Shown: in pieces, positions 55,420 through 64,000 of the stretch
Layout: the number at the start of each line of letters is the position of its first letter
Numbering within the stretch: position 1 is the first letter of the stretch
From: Ricordea florida
Taxonomy: Eukaryota; Cnidaria; Anthozoa; Corallimorpharia; Ricordeidae
DNA length: 64,000 bases
Reading direction: 5' to 3'
Assembly (NCBI GenBank): GCA_949710005.1
Contig: OX453273.1
Span: 44,631,118 to 44,695,117 of the forward strand
Notes under the pieces: model-generated
The model's input: the letters and a program-made list of their open reading frames with translations, nothing else
What the model was told of the DNA's origin: nothing
Database searches by the model: none
Made by a program: the position numbers and the translations under genes

Positions 55420-57395
55420 CTGTTACAAGTAGAGATAGAATACCAGATGTGTTAGATGTCTCCAAAGCGAGTTACACCTACCGGTAACCTAATGTTAGAA
55501 GGAATAATACCATGTTTGCTCTAATTTAATTATAGCTCAAAAATTATGAATTTCCACATAACACATAACAGGATTTTTCTAAAAATTTAAAAAGCTGCTG
55601 AACCACCCACTAGGCAAAATGGTTGATTTAAGAAAGGTTAGAAAACCACAAAGTCCTCAGCCAAAAATCAACATGAAACATTTCAAGGAGCCACTTGCAA
55701 ATATTAAAAAATTGCACCTATCGAGGAAGGCAAAAACATCCCCTTACAGTCAGGAAGACACACCCAAAAAAAATTCATAAAACTTTTTGAATAGGAGCAG
55801 GAAACGGGGCAAGAACTGAACAAAGCGTTTCAAAGGTCTTAAGCTTTTGCTGCACAATTTTCTCATGGACCTTTGTCACCTTGGTTCTCATGAGCAAATT
55901 TCTTAATGACAGTGTTTCCACAGCTTGCGCTTGAAGGAAGTCATGCTTGATTACATCAGAAGCAACATCACCAGTGGTGACAGCAACTAAGTCAGTTGTA
56001 AGCCAAAACACCTTATACCTCTGGAACTGTACAACCAGTTTACAAACATCTGCCTCATCCCGCTGCATTCTTGCCAACCCGCTATCTTTGTGATCATTCT
56101 CCTGTTTACAAACAACATCATACATCACCTTGGTATCTTCTGTCAGCTGAGCTCTCTCACTGTATGTTAGGCACCAGCCATCTCTTGCTATGTCTGTTCA
56201 TGTTATCCTCACGAGTCCTCTAGTCATTCTTATGTGTCACATGACCAACATAAGCAGAAATCTCAATTTAGCATGTGTTTCTCTGTGAATCAGACATTTT
56301 CAGTAATTTTCCTGTGTTTTTGCTGATGTTTTGCACTGTTTTATCACAACCTTGGTCCAGCCTCGTTTTTCCTTTTCATTGCCCTACCAGTCCAAATCAA
56401 CAAGAGAAACTGCAAAATTCTAAGAAAGGATCTCCAAATGAACATTTTGAGCCCTGTTTCCTGCTTCTACTCAAGCATCTTTCAGAAAATTGCCACTTGA
56501 CTATCATATCTGCAAAATTCTCTTAAGACTTGCTGCATTATTTGCATAACCACAAGAGAGCTGAATCCAACAAGAATTTTTGTGCTAGTGTTCATTTTAA
56601 TGCTAAGGCTCACCGGTTTCAATTTTGCTTACTCACTCCAGCCTAGATAGTCCCTAATGTTTAGTCAAATCATAAGCCATGGTGTATTCGCCGTGATTTT
56701 AGATCAATAACCAGTTTATTAAATCCCCTACACTTTAAGTGCACCACGCTAACTTACTCCTGAGGACTTCATGGAATAAATTACACCTATTGACTCTTAC
56801 TCCATATTTCCATGCACATAACCCTACATTACATTTTCTCGCTTAACACATTTATCAGCACGCTATAAACTACACATTGTACGATTTCTGATATTTCTAT
56901 CACGAACACAACCTTATGATCAAGCGATTTGCTTCCTAGCTTTCTCGGTAAGTACGAAAGATCTACCTCGTCCACTAGGGACTAGGGATTTCCCCCACAT
57001 TTATGCAGGGGCATAACTTATGTAACTCGAGCGATGCTCAAGATTTCTTTGAGTTTTATGTGCCAACAGTGTGCCCCAAAAAGTCCGCAAACAGCAATTT
57101 CAAACTTGTTGCTTATTCCAGAATGTCTTCCTTTCACTTTGGCGAAGGGCTAACGCTCGAACCGTCAGGGTAGTTAAGTTCACGCTAAAAATGCGTTCTT
57201 GTCGATCTTACGACTACGGTACAAGTTACCTTTACACCAATTCATTTAAGAATCTCATTATTTTGTAATTCAAATTCCCAACGACGCAATACCAGTTTCT
57301 TTAGACACTATTAAACCCACTGAATCCTTGAAAAAAAAGAACAACAGTATGCAACAATAAGGTCAATGATGAAAGATCAAACTACGCATTCTTAC
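55420..57395. other. NLR 2 first intron
   Basis: It contains a minus-strand open frame (55775-56128, KLVVQFQRYKVFWLTTDL, TTGDVASDVIKHDFLQAQ) that looks like a fragment of a repetitive coding family. It has no acceptor in a phase that would fit the gene. The degenerate hammerhead-like motif lies at 57142. Confidence 0.5.
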
Positions 57396-57672
57396 CTGTT
57401 AGTGAAGATTCAATTCGTTTTCTCAACCAAGAACAGTTGCAGGCATCGATTGCTTTACAGAACTGCACAAAAGCACAGGGACCTTTCCTGGGTAGCAAGT
57501 CCAAGAGGAAATACGCCATTTTGGTGGGGGTCGTCTGAGCTTTGATTTCTTCCATGTCCTGCGTGTCTAGGATTTCCATGGAGTGGAGGTATTGTGCTAC
57601 CCTCTCTGCGTTCAGATCTTTCGCTATGGCCTCTCGCAGACGTCTCAAAATTTCTCGATGCCTATCCTCCAT
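57396..57672 (-). CDS. NLR-like gene 2, first exon with CARD
   Basis: ATG at 57672; donor AACAG|GTAAGA at 57395, phase 1. The peptide MEDRHREILRRLREAIAKDL, then QYLHSMEILDTQDMEEI, QTTPTKMAYFLLDLLPRKG and AFVQFCKAI is a clear CARD, close in pattern to CRADD-type CARDs. Spliced in frame to the NB-ARC exon it gives an Apaf-1-like order with TPRs in place of WD40 repeats. CARD-CARD contacts would recruit caspase or adaptor partners in the cytosol. A MITE lies 115 bases upstream. Confidence 0.9.
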
Positions 57673-57787
57673 GGCAAATCGCTTTCAGAGATCCTCAACT
57701 GCAACTAAAAGCAGCCAGCTCAAAGCTCATATTTGAGTAGCTACACTTCCAGGAAAACGCGGAAATAACAGACGGACGCTTCATATA

Positions 57788-58075
57788 AGGGACGGACCAT
57801 TAGAAAAGTGATCGGGGGAGGGTGGGGAATTTTCAGCTTACACGAATTTTTTTTTTCGCTGACTGCTTGTGCAGGAATTTTCTTTCAGGTGAAACCCTCT
57901 GCACGAATTTTTTTTACTACGTGTGAAAAAGTCACAATTGGACCTTCCTTCTGCATGAATTTTCTTTTTTACCTTCTTCTTTGCATGAATTTTTTTTTTG
58001 GCATTTTTCCTTGCATGAATTTTATTTTGTTTTTCCCCACCCGCCCCCCCATAGCTTTTCTAATGGTCCGTCCCT
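57788..58075. mobile_element. MITE with AGGGACGGACCATTAGAAAAG termini
   Basis: Inverted ends AGGGACGGACCATTAGAAAA and complement bound 288 bases. The inside holds four or five imperfect TTGCATGAATTTTTTTT units. It lies in the presumed promoter of the CARD/NB-ARC gene. Confidence 0.85.
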
Positions 58076-59936
58076 AAATGGCACGCTTGCGCACTGCAGT
58101 TTAAAAGCGGAAACACACCGGATAAGTAATGTAAAGCAAAGTGTTTCCCGGGAAATTCCCATTCTGAACAGAGCGATTTCAACTTGTCTTTACATTTCCG
58201 GGGCAAATCCCGATTTTTTGACTTCCTGAAAGAAAGAAGCTGAAATGGAATATGCCCTAAGTAGTTGTACTGCTCTGACGAAATAAGTCTCTCTTATTGG
58301 AGCCACTTCTTTCTGCTTTTATCTCGTTCAGTGTGGGTTTAGTATTTCCAGTTGTTGCTGCACAAAACTACAGCAAAAAAATCTACTGTAACTTTGACAC
58401 CTCAGCTTTAGGTTTGAGTGAGACGTCTGTTCCACCGTTCAAAGTTGAAATTTTACAACACATGATACTAAAAACCACGGATGGAGTCTCTTTTGTTGGA
58501 GGCTTATTCTATTTTGCGAAACGAAACGAAACGAAACGAAATATATAGGAAAGGGAGAAAAATGCTTGTTAACCTAAACACAGTTTAAGACAACATTGAC
58601 AATGTGTTTGGAAGTACTAGTTAACGAAAAATGACGGATTTTTACCTTTTTCGCAAAGTAGTAATTTCAATACAATTACTATTCGCGAAATGGCGTTTTT
58701 TCACCTATATTTAGCAAATGTGTCCTTTTCGTCTGAAATAAATTGTGTCCGTACCAATAAAATGATTAATATTTCGGAGAGCCGGGTGATTTCTCATTTT
58801 ATTAGCCGTACTAGAACTCATTTCGCAAAGTAGTCAGTTTTGCCAGATTTACTATTTTGCGACTATGGCGTTTTTTTACCTTTTTTTTCCCCGATATTTA
58901 GCAAATATGTCCTTCTCGTCCGAAAAAAATTGTATCCACCAATAAAATGATTAATATTTCAAAGAGTCTGGGTACCTCTCATTTTATTGGCCGTAGTAGA
59001 ACTCTTTTCGCAAAGTAGTAATTTCAATACAATTACTATTTTGCGAAATGGCGTTTTTTCCGTTTTTCCCCGATATTTAGCAAATATGTCCTTCTCGTCC
59101 GAAAAAAATTGTATCCACCAATAAAATGATTAATATTTCAAAGAGTCTGGGCACCTCTCATTTTACTGGCCGTACTAGAACTCATTTCGCAAAATAGTGA
59201 TTGTATTGAAATTACTACTTTGCGAAAAAGGTAAAAATCCGTCATTTTTCGTTAACTATTACTTCGAAACACATTGTCAATGTTGTCTTAAGCTGTGTTT
59301 AGGTTAAAAAGCATTTTTTTCTCCCTTTCCCATATATTTCGTTTCGTTTCGCAAAATAGAATAAGCCTTTGTTGGACGTGGAATCGAATTTTCAAAGTGG
59401 TCTTATCTTCCTTATGAGCTCATTCTATGTCACCCTGGGACATAGCGTTCTGAGTAGATTTGCGTGACAATCGCCGGATAGACCAGCTGTCAAAGACGTT
59501 GCTTTTACTCAGCATAAATAATCAGCAAAGCCGTCTTTTTCTGGCATAAGTTGCGACGGTACCGTTGCTACAAAGTGGAAAGCATACCCTTGATGTAAAG
59601 CTTTTACGAACTTGGGGCAATGTTTATTTTATGTTGTTGTATTTGGCTTCGTGTACCGGTATGTGAGGTAAACATGAAAAGAAATACATTCCAGGAAGCT
59701 AATTAGTTAATGTGAACTAAGTATTATTGTCACAGCCAATCACGTGTAGGGTGCCAATTTCCCCATGGTGACTGTTTTAGTTTACGTCTGACTGTTAAGT
59801 TACTTTGCGAAGTTTTTATACATGTGATCGAACTTTCATTTACTGCTTAAGAAAAGGAAATCGCAGCGACAACGAGACTTTCTCCGACTGAGTAGCTTTC
59901 TCATCAAGTTTAGGACAAATTTAGTTTGATTTCAGC
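58076..59936. other. Intergenic between NLR 2 and the plus-strand gene
   Basis: It is dominated by the foldback repeat at 58501-59367. The remaining sequence shows no gene. The two flanking genes are divergent. Confidence 0.6.
58501..59367. mobile_element. Foldback element with internal tandem units
   Basis: Arms of about 180 bases (GGCTTATTCTATTTTGCGAA at 58501, its complement ending 59367) also contain GAAACGAAACGAAACG and AAAAATGACGGATTTTTACC. Between them are three tandem units of about 170 bases (CCAATAAAATGATTAATATT at 58757, 58940, 59117). Confidence 0.9.
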
Positions 59937-60101
59937 ATGCCGCAATGGGTCCAACTACCACCGAATCTTGTTCCAGAGAAACACACGATGGGAAAATCCA
60001 TATATACAACGGATTACTCTAGCATGAGACCAGGTTTCCAGCTGCATCTTCAGAAAGCTCGAGGATCCAACGGCAGCAAACACCGCGCTCAGCCGCCAAA
60101 G
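59937..60101 (+). CDS. Unrecognised gene, exon 1
   Basis: ATG at 59937 (MPQWVQLPPNLVPEKHTMGK), donor CCAAAG|GTTAGC, phase 0, 55 codons. The peptide has IYTTDYSSMRPGF and then a Gly/Ser/Lys-rich end. The short YxxDYxxM-type motif recalls microtubule-inner or ciliary proteins, but this is only a guess. The exon is divergent from the CARD/NB-ARC gene. Confidence 0.7.
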
Positions 60102-60309
60102 GTTAGCCAAAGATTTCAGTTCAAAGATGTAAACACATGTATGAAACGTGCCTCTAGTTGTAATTACAATTCTATAATTGCTTTGGAACGCATAGCCGGA
60201 CGCATAGAGGTTAAACAGTCTCGCTCTTACCAATGGACCCAACTGTTTTAACGGAAGCGATGAACATCTTCAAGACATTTATTTTTAATTCGATATTTAT
60301 TGTTACCAG

Positions 60310-60466
60310 AATCCGAGCAGAAAGGCGATGCGTGCCTACCAAACCGGTGACTACCTAGATTTAAAACGGGACTTTGAGAGAGCTCTGTCGACCGTGGAAG
60401 CCGGTAAAAGAAAGGATGTCCGTTTGAACGTGGATATAACAACTCCTGACATCTCTAGATCTGGAG
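60310..60466 (+). CDS. Unrecognised gene, exon 2
   Basis: Acceptor TTGTTACCAG and donor GGAG|GTACTG; phase 0 in, phase 1 out. Peptide AMRAYQTGDYLDLKRDF, then ALSTVEAGKRKDVRLNV. It is charged and probably helical. Confidence 0.75.
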
Positions 60467-61790
60467 GTACTGTTAAGCGTCTCTTTTCTATGTATTTATA
60501 CATGATAATATTGCGGCGGACAGAATTTGTCCTTGCATAATAAAAGTAATAAATTCATAGTCACGTCAGCATAACGTACGTAGCTTCGAGAAGTCAAGAG
60601 GAACTCTCCTGACTTAATATGGAACGAAAAATTTGTAAAACCTCAAGCAATGCCCTTAAGATTTAAGCCCTACCGGTTCAAGAAGCTTTCAAAGCAAAAT
60701 TCATAAGGATTTAGATTGTGCGATTTCTCGTAAACAAAAGTGGCATTACAAAACTTTTCACATCGGTGTACGTAAATCACGCGCCAACACTGAGAAAGAC
60801 ACGGCAAAGAGTTCTAAAGAAGCTATAATTCTCTGTGTAACTTTCCAAATTTAAAGTCAACCAGGGTTAATTTGGGTTTGCAATTTAATTGTTGTTTAAA
60901 ATTTATATTTCAATAGAGGACAAGAAAACTTGACCTTTTGTGGTTGGGTCAGTTTCTTCTTGTTCCCTTAGGAACCGAGGGATTTTAAGAAACTTTAGAA
61001 TGACAATGGTCTTTATGTGCATTTTGCCGGTGCTTCAGTTGCGCAAACGAAAAAATGTAAATATGTCAACTGTTCATCGAAACGAGATAAATGCGAGTAA
61101 AGAATTATAAATTAATGTGAAACGAGTACTTTATGCAAATCTGAACAAACCAGAGGCATTCTCCCCAATATTTTGAGTACGGATTTCCTGTTTCCTTCAG
61201 TTTTCTTTATCGAGCTCGATAGTCCAGGCGGTATTTTTTTACCAGTTTTTGCCAATGATGATTTTTTTTGTCATAGCTATGCTGTTTGAACTTTTTAAAT
61301 TAATTCTGGACAAAATCACGAAATAGAACCGTATGACGATAGGCGACCCATTGAAAGCATTCCTTGTTTCAAAAAAGAATGCATGGTTGATTCGAGGGTC
61401 GATACCTTTTTTCTTTGCCGCACACCACTCTTTAATATTCTTTTTAATTCCACTGCAGGTGGTTCCTTATCTGTGTTTGTTCTAATTTCGGTGCCAATTT
61501 TTTTTTTTATATATACAGAAGAGAGGTTAGAAATATTGACATATTTTAAACAGATGAAATGTTGATCGTGAAGATTATTAGGGTAGCCAACGGGACAATA
61601 AATGAATATTGGATTTCACATTTTAATTCATTCTAACGGGGCTTGGTATAAGGCTTATTTGATAAATTTGACAATTTGTCTAATCCGGGCAAATAAGAGA
61701 TCGTAGGATCCAGCTGCCAACTCTATAAACTTAATCAAGGAGAATAGTACACATGAGCGCCTAACGAAATTAAACTGTTGTTTCTCACAG
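60467..61790. other. Intron of the unrecognised gene
   Basis: No coding sequence or clear repeat was found. Confidence 0.5.
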
Positions 61791-61895
61791 CGACTCAGTC
61801 AGATAAGGACCTCGTACGAACATTTATTGAACCAACTCTGGAGTTGGTCGAGGAAGCCTGGCGCGGAGAAGCAACGACGACAAAACGAAACAGAG
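61791..61895 (+). CDS. Unrecognised gene, exon 3
   Basis: Acceptor TTTCTCACAG and donor AGAG|GTAAGA; 35 codons, phase 1-1. Peptide DKDLVRTFIEPTLELVEEAW, then RGEATTTKRNR. It is in frame with exon 2. Confidence 0.8.
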
Positions 61896-62123
61896 GTAAG
61901 AAGACTTCAGCCGTGAAGGTGTTATTGCGCATGCACAACAAATGACGCTGCCAATCACTCGCTTGCGCTTTTTCCCCGTGTCTTTCCTTTGGTGAGAATG
62001 TAACTGATAGAATGAATAATAAATTCCTGGAGGAAAAAATAAAAATAAAAGACAAATGGAGGTCAGACTTCCCGATTAAACTGTGTGGAGAATCACTTTC
62101 CTCTATGTTTTCATCTATTTTAG

Positions 62124-62185
62124 ATCGACTCTACGGACTTGCAGGACGAAAAATCGAGTTGCAATCCAGACCTGAACGGAAAGAG
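62124..62185 (+). CDS. Unrecognised gene, exon 4
   Basis: Acceptor TCTATTTTAG and donor AAGAG|GTTAGT; phase 1 in, 0 out. Peptide RLYGLAGRKIELQSRPERKE. Confidence 0.75.
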
Positions 62186-63110
62186 GTTAGTCTGCCACAA
62201 CACAGCTGTTAGCCCATGGGTTTTGATTGGTTGTGTGAAGTTATGGTATTCCTTAGTCTTTCTCTTTCATCGTTGACCAGCAGGTGATTAGGAACAACAG
62301 TAAACCTCTGGTTAAGCGAGCTCCTGCTTGAGGCTCTCAATGGCCGGGTGGCAGCCTTTGCGGTTAAAGCCTGGTTTTCACTACGACGCAAGCATAAGCG
62401 AATAAAAACAAAGAAAAACGTGTCCTGTTGGGTTTTAGACGACAAAAGGACGGTGTTTCTCTTTGTTTGTTCCTTTGTCTTTGCTTATGCTTGGTCTTAT
62501 GTCGATGTCTTATGTCATACGCTTGACTTCATTCCTTTGTGTTCTCCTTTGTTTTCCGCTGATCCTTATGCTTGCGTCGCAGTGAAAACCAGGCTTAACG
62601 GTTAATATTTTGGCTTTTTATGGTTAGCGGTTAATTTATTTGCCTTACGGTTAACAGAAAACTTAAAAATTAATTTAAATTCTTTTAAAAAGTTGATTAT
62701 TATACACTTAATGTATGGTCCCGAGGAAAACAAAACTAACTAGTTTCCCGAGGGACCATATATTGAGTGATTGTTATATATTTAGACTTTCCCTTAGCAA
62801 AAACAAACAAACAAAGACGGTTCAACTTGCGCGCGGGTAACAACTGCGCAATTGTATCCCGGTCGGGATACTTTTGAATTTGATCAGGAGCACGTGACCA
62901 AAAATCAACCAATCACAGTGCTCGTTTTGTTGAGTAAAAGTCTAAGTATATAACAATATTAGTTGTTTTACGGTTAACATTCTTACGGCTAACGGTTAAA
63001 ATATTCCAATTTCTACTCTAAACGGTTAATTAAAGTTTTGGCTCGTTTTACAGCCACCGGTTAACCTCATTGATAGCCTCCTGCTGGGGTTGTCCCTTCT
63101 GCGAACAAAA
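62186..63110. other. Intron sequence with degenerate repeats
   Basis: Inverted motifs TATGGTCCCGAGGAAA/TTTCCCGAGGGACCATA (62715-62761) form a short hairpin. TTACGGTTAAC motifs recur (62640, 62970, 63010). No coding signal. Confidence 0.5.
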
Positions 63111-63232
63111 GTCAAAATGTAATAAGGGTAAGTTGAAGCCACACATATGCGCACTGAGGCTACAGTGGTAGAAGGGATTAAACCCTGTTGCTACCAAAAA
63201 AAAGATGAAAAAATTGAGCTCGAAAGCCAGCA

Positions 63233-63277
63233 GCCATGGACAGCTGTTTCGGCCTTGGTAGGCCTCATCAGCATGGC
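63233..63277 (-). ncRNA. Hammerhead ribozyme, minus strand
   Basis: On the minus strand, GCCATG, CTGATGA, stem II GGCC-TACCAA-GGCC, GAAAC, AGCTGTC and CATGGC occur in order. Stem I (GCCATG/CATGGC) is perfect, stem III is the minimal ACAG/CTGT pair, and cleavage is predicted after GTC. All core bases are present. Confidence 0.85.
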
Positions 63278-63394
63278 ACAGCTAGCAGATGAGCTCTGGG
63301 TTCCCACATTATGAATGGAAATTCCCACAACCCTACCATTATTCATCACCTTGACATTCATAATGTGGGAACCCAGAGCTCATCTGCTGGCTGT

Positions 63395-63439
63395 GCCATG
63401 CTGATGAGGCCTAACAAGGCCGAAACAGCTGTCCATGGC
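63395..63439 (+). ncRNA. Hammerhead ribozyme, plus strand
   Basis: The same layout as its mirror copy, with loop TAACAA on stem II. Predicted cleavage follows C63433. Minimal stem III is typical of Penelope/retrozyme hammerheads, which are thought to work best as dimers. Plus-strand transcription of the host gene would include this motif in the intron before exon 5. Confidence 0.88.
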
Positions 63440-63804
63440 TGCTGGCTTTTGAGCTGAATTTTTTCATCTTTTTTTTTGGTAGCAACAGGGTTTAATCCCC
63501 TCTACCACTGTCGCCTCAGTGCGCATATGTGTGGCTTCAACTTACCCTTATTACATATTGACGTTGTCATTTCAAGCCACATCCCACAACCCTACCATTA
63601 TTCATCACCTTGTGCGAACACACTTATTCGGTGTATCCTGGCTTTCCTGTCGCTCGCCACAGAATTCGGGATTCGAGAATTTTCTTTCTCTCTTTTTATT
63701 AGGGGGGGGGGACGGCAGGGAAAAGGGGGGCGGTCCCACCAAATCAACATTTTTTTGACTGTTGATTTTGTTTGTTTTTTAACATTTTAATTTTTGTTTT
63801 TCAG

Positions 63805-63868
63805 CCAAAGAAGCAAGGTTCGGGATTGCCCGGCGTTAACAACTGGTTGAGGGGTTCAAATGAATATG
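63805..63868 (+). CDS. Unrecognised gene, exon 5
   Basis: Acceptor TTTGTTTTTCAG and donor TATG|GTGAGT; phase 0 in, 1 out. Peptide PKKQGSGLPGVNNWLRGSNE. It fits exon 4 in phase, and the gene continues past the right edge. Confidence 0.75.
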
Positions 63869-64000
63869 GTGAGTCATGTTTGGTACGTTATATCTATTCA
63901 CATTTTCCAGCGCAAGTAATCATACGATTTGTTGCAGTTCCGTAATACTAACACTAGAGATCAACAGTTTGTTGTTTTCTCTCAATTAACTGTGAAAATG

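Larger units (their letters stand above)
63111..63558. repeat. Large inverted repeat with two hammerhead ribozymes
   Basis: Arms of about 205 bases (63111-63317 and 63355-63558) flank a 37-base loop. The loop motif CACAACCCTACCATTATTCA recurs right of the structure at 63586. The arms share GAAGCCACACATATGCGCAC, a TCATCTTTTTTTTTGGTAGC tract and a ribozyme core. It resembles two copies of a Penelope/retrozyme-type unit in head-to-head orientation. Confidence 0.9.

Noticed and set aside
55775-56128. Extra exon of NLR-like gene 2
   Set aside because: The CARD exon joins the NB-ARC exon directly in phase 1, and no acceptor/donor pair of fitting phase surrounds this frame.

Overview
The window is eukaryotic: long introns, GT-AG junctions, microsatellites, MITEs and foldback repeats, at roughly 40% GC by eye. 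Tripartite NB-ARC/TPR receptors with Death or CARD domains, a Roc-COR protein and hammerhead-ribozyme repeats together suggest an invertebrate, most likely an anthozoan cnidarian such as a coral. The species assignment is inference.

Region 1 (1 to about 11.3 kb) is the right part of an integrated adintovirus/Polinton-like dsDNA virus that continues off the left edge. On the minus strand are a DDE integrase, a small protein with a faint BCL-2 BH1 look, a protein-primed family B DNA polymerase and a Cys-rich 180-aa protein. A short plus-strand ORF between integrase and polymerase begins with an exact copy of the histone H3 N-terminal tail. A bidirectional promoter at 5.53-5.83 kb drives a RING-finger exon to the right. 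That exon ends in a strong phase-0 donor and is followed by about sixteen successive acceptors. Each acceptor opens a short exon that is in phase 0 and has its own stop codon, which looks like one RING head with many interchangeable C-terminal tails. The array ends in a Cys-rich exon whose internal donor reads into an Arg-rich core-like exon. A second core-like gene and a 144-aa minus-strand gene with TATA box and E2F site close the element.

Region 2 (12.1-17.1 kb, minus) holds three exons of a Roc-COR GTPase with a death-like C-terminal domain. Region 3 (18.3-21.1 kb) is a transposon-like unit carrying a decayed NHL-repeat gene.

Region 4 (22.5-31.3 kb, minus) is an NLR-like gene with three Death-domain exons, a linker, an NB-ARC exon and a TPR exon; all junctions checked between identified exons are phase 1. 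Region 5 (31.4-50.5 kb) is repeat-rich. It contains a direct duplication flanking a foldback satellite, two TIR elements, two LINE remnants, a hAT fragment and nested palindromes.

Region 6 (51.5-57.7 kb, minus) is a second, apparently complete NLR-like gene with order CARD, NB-ARC, TPR in four exons. Region 7 (59.9 kb to the edge, plus) is a five-exon unrecognised gene. A large inverted repeat within its last intron carries two complete hammerhead ribozyme motifs facing opposite ways.
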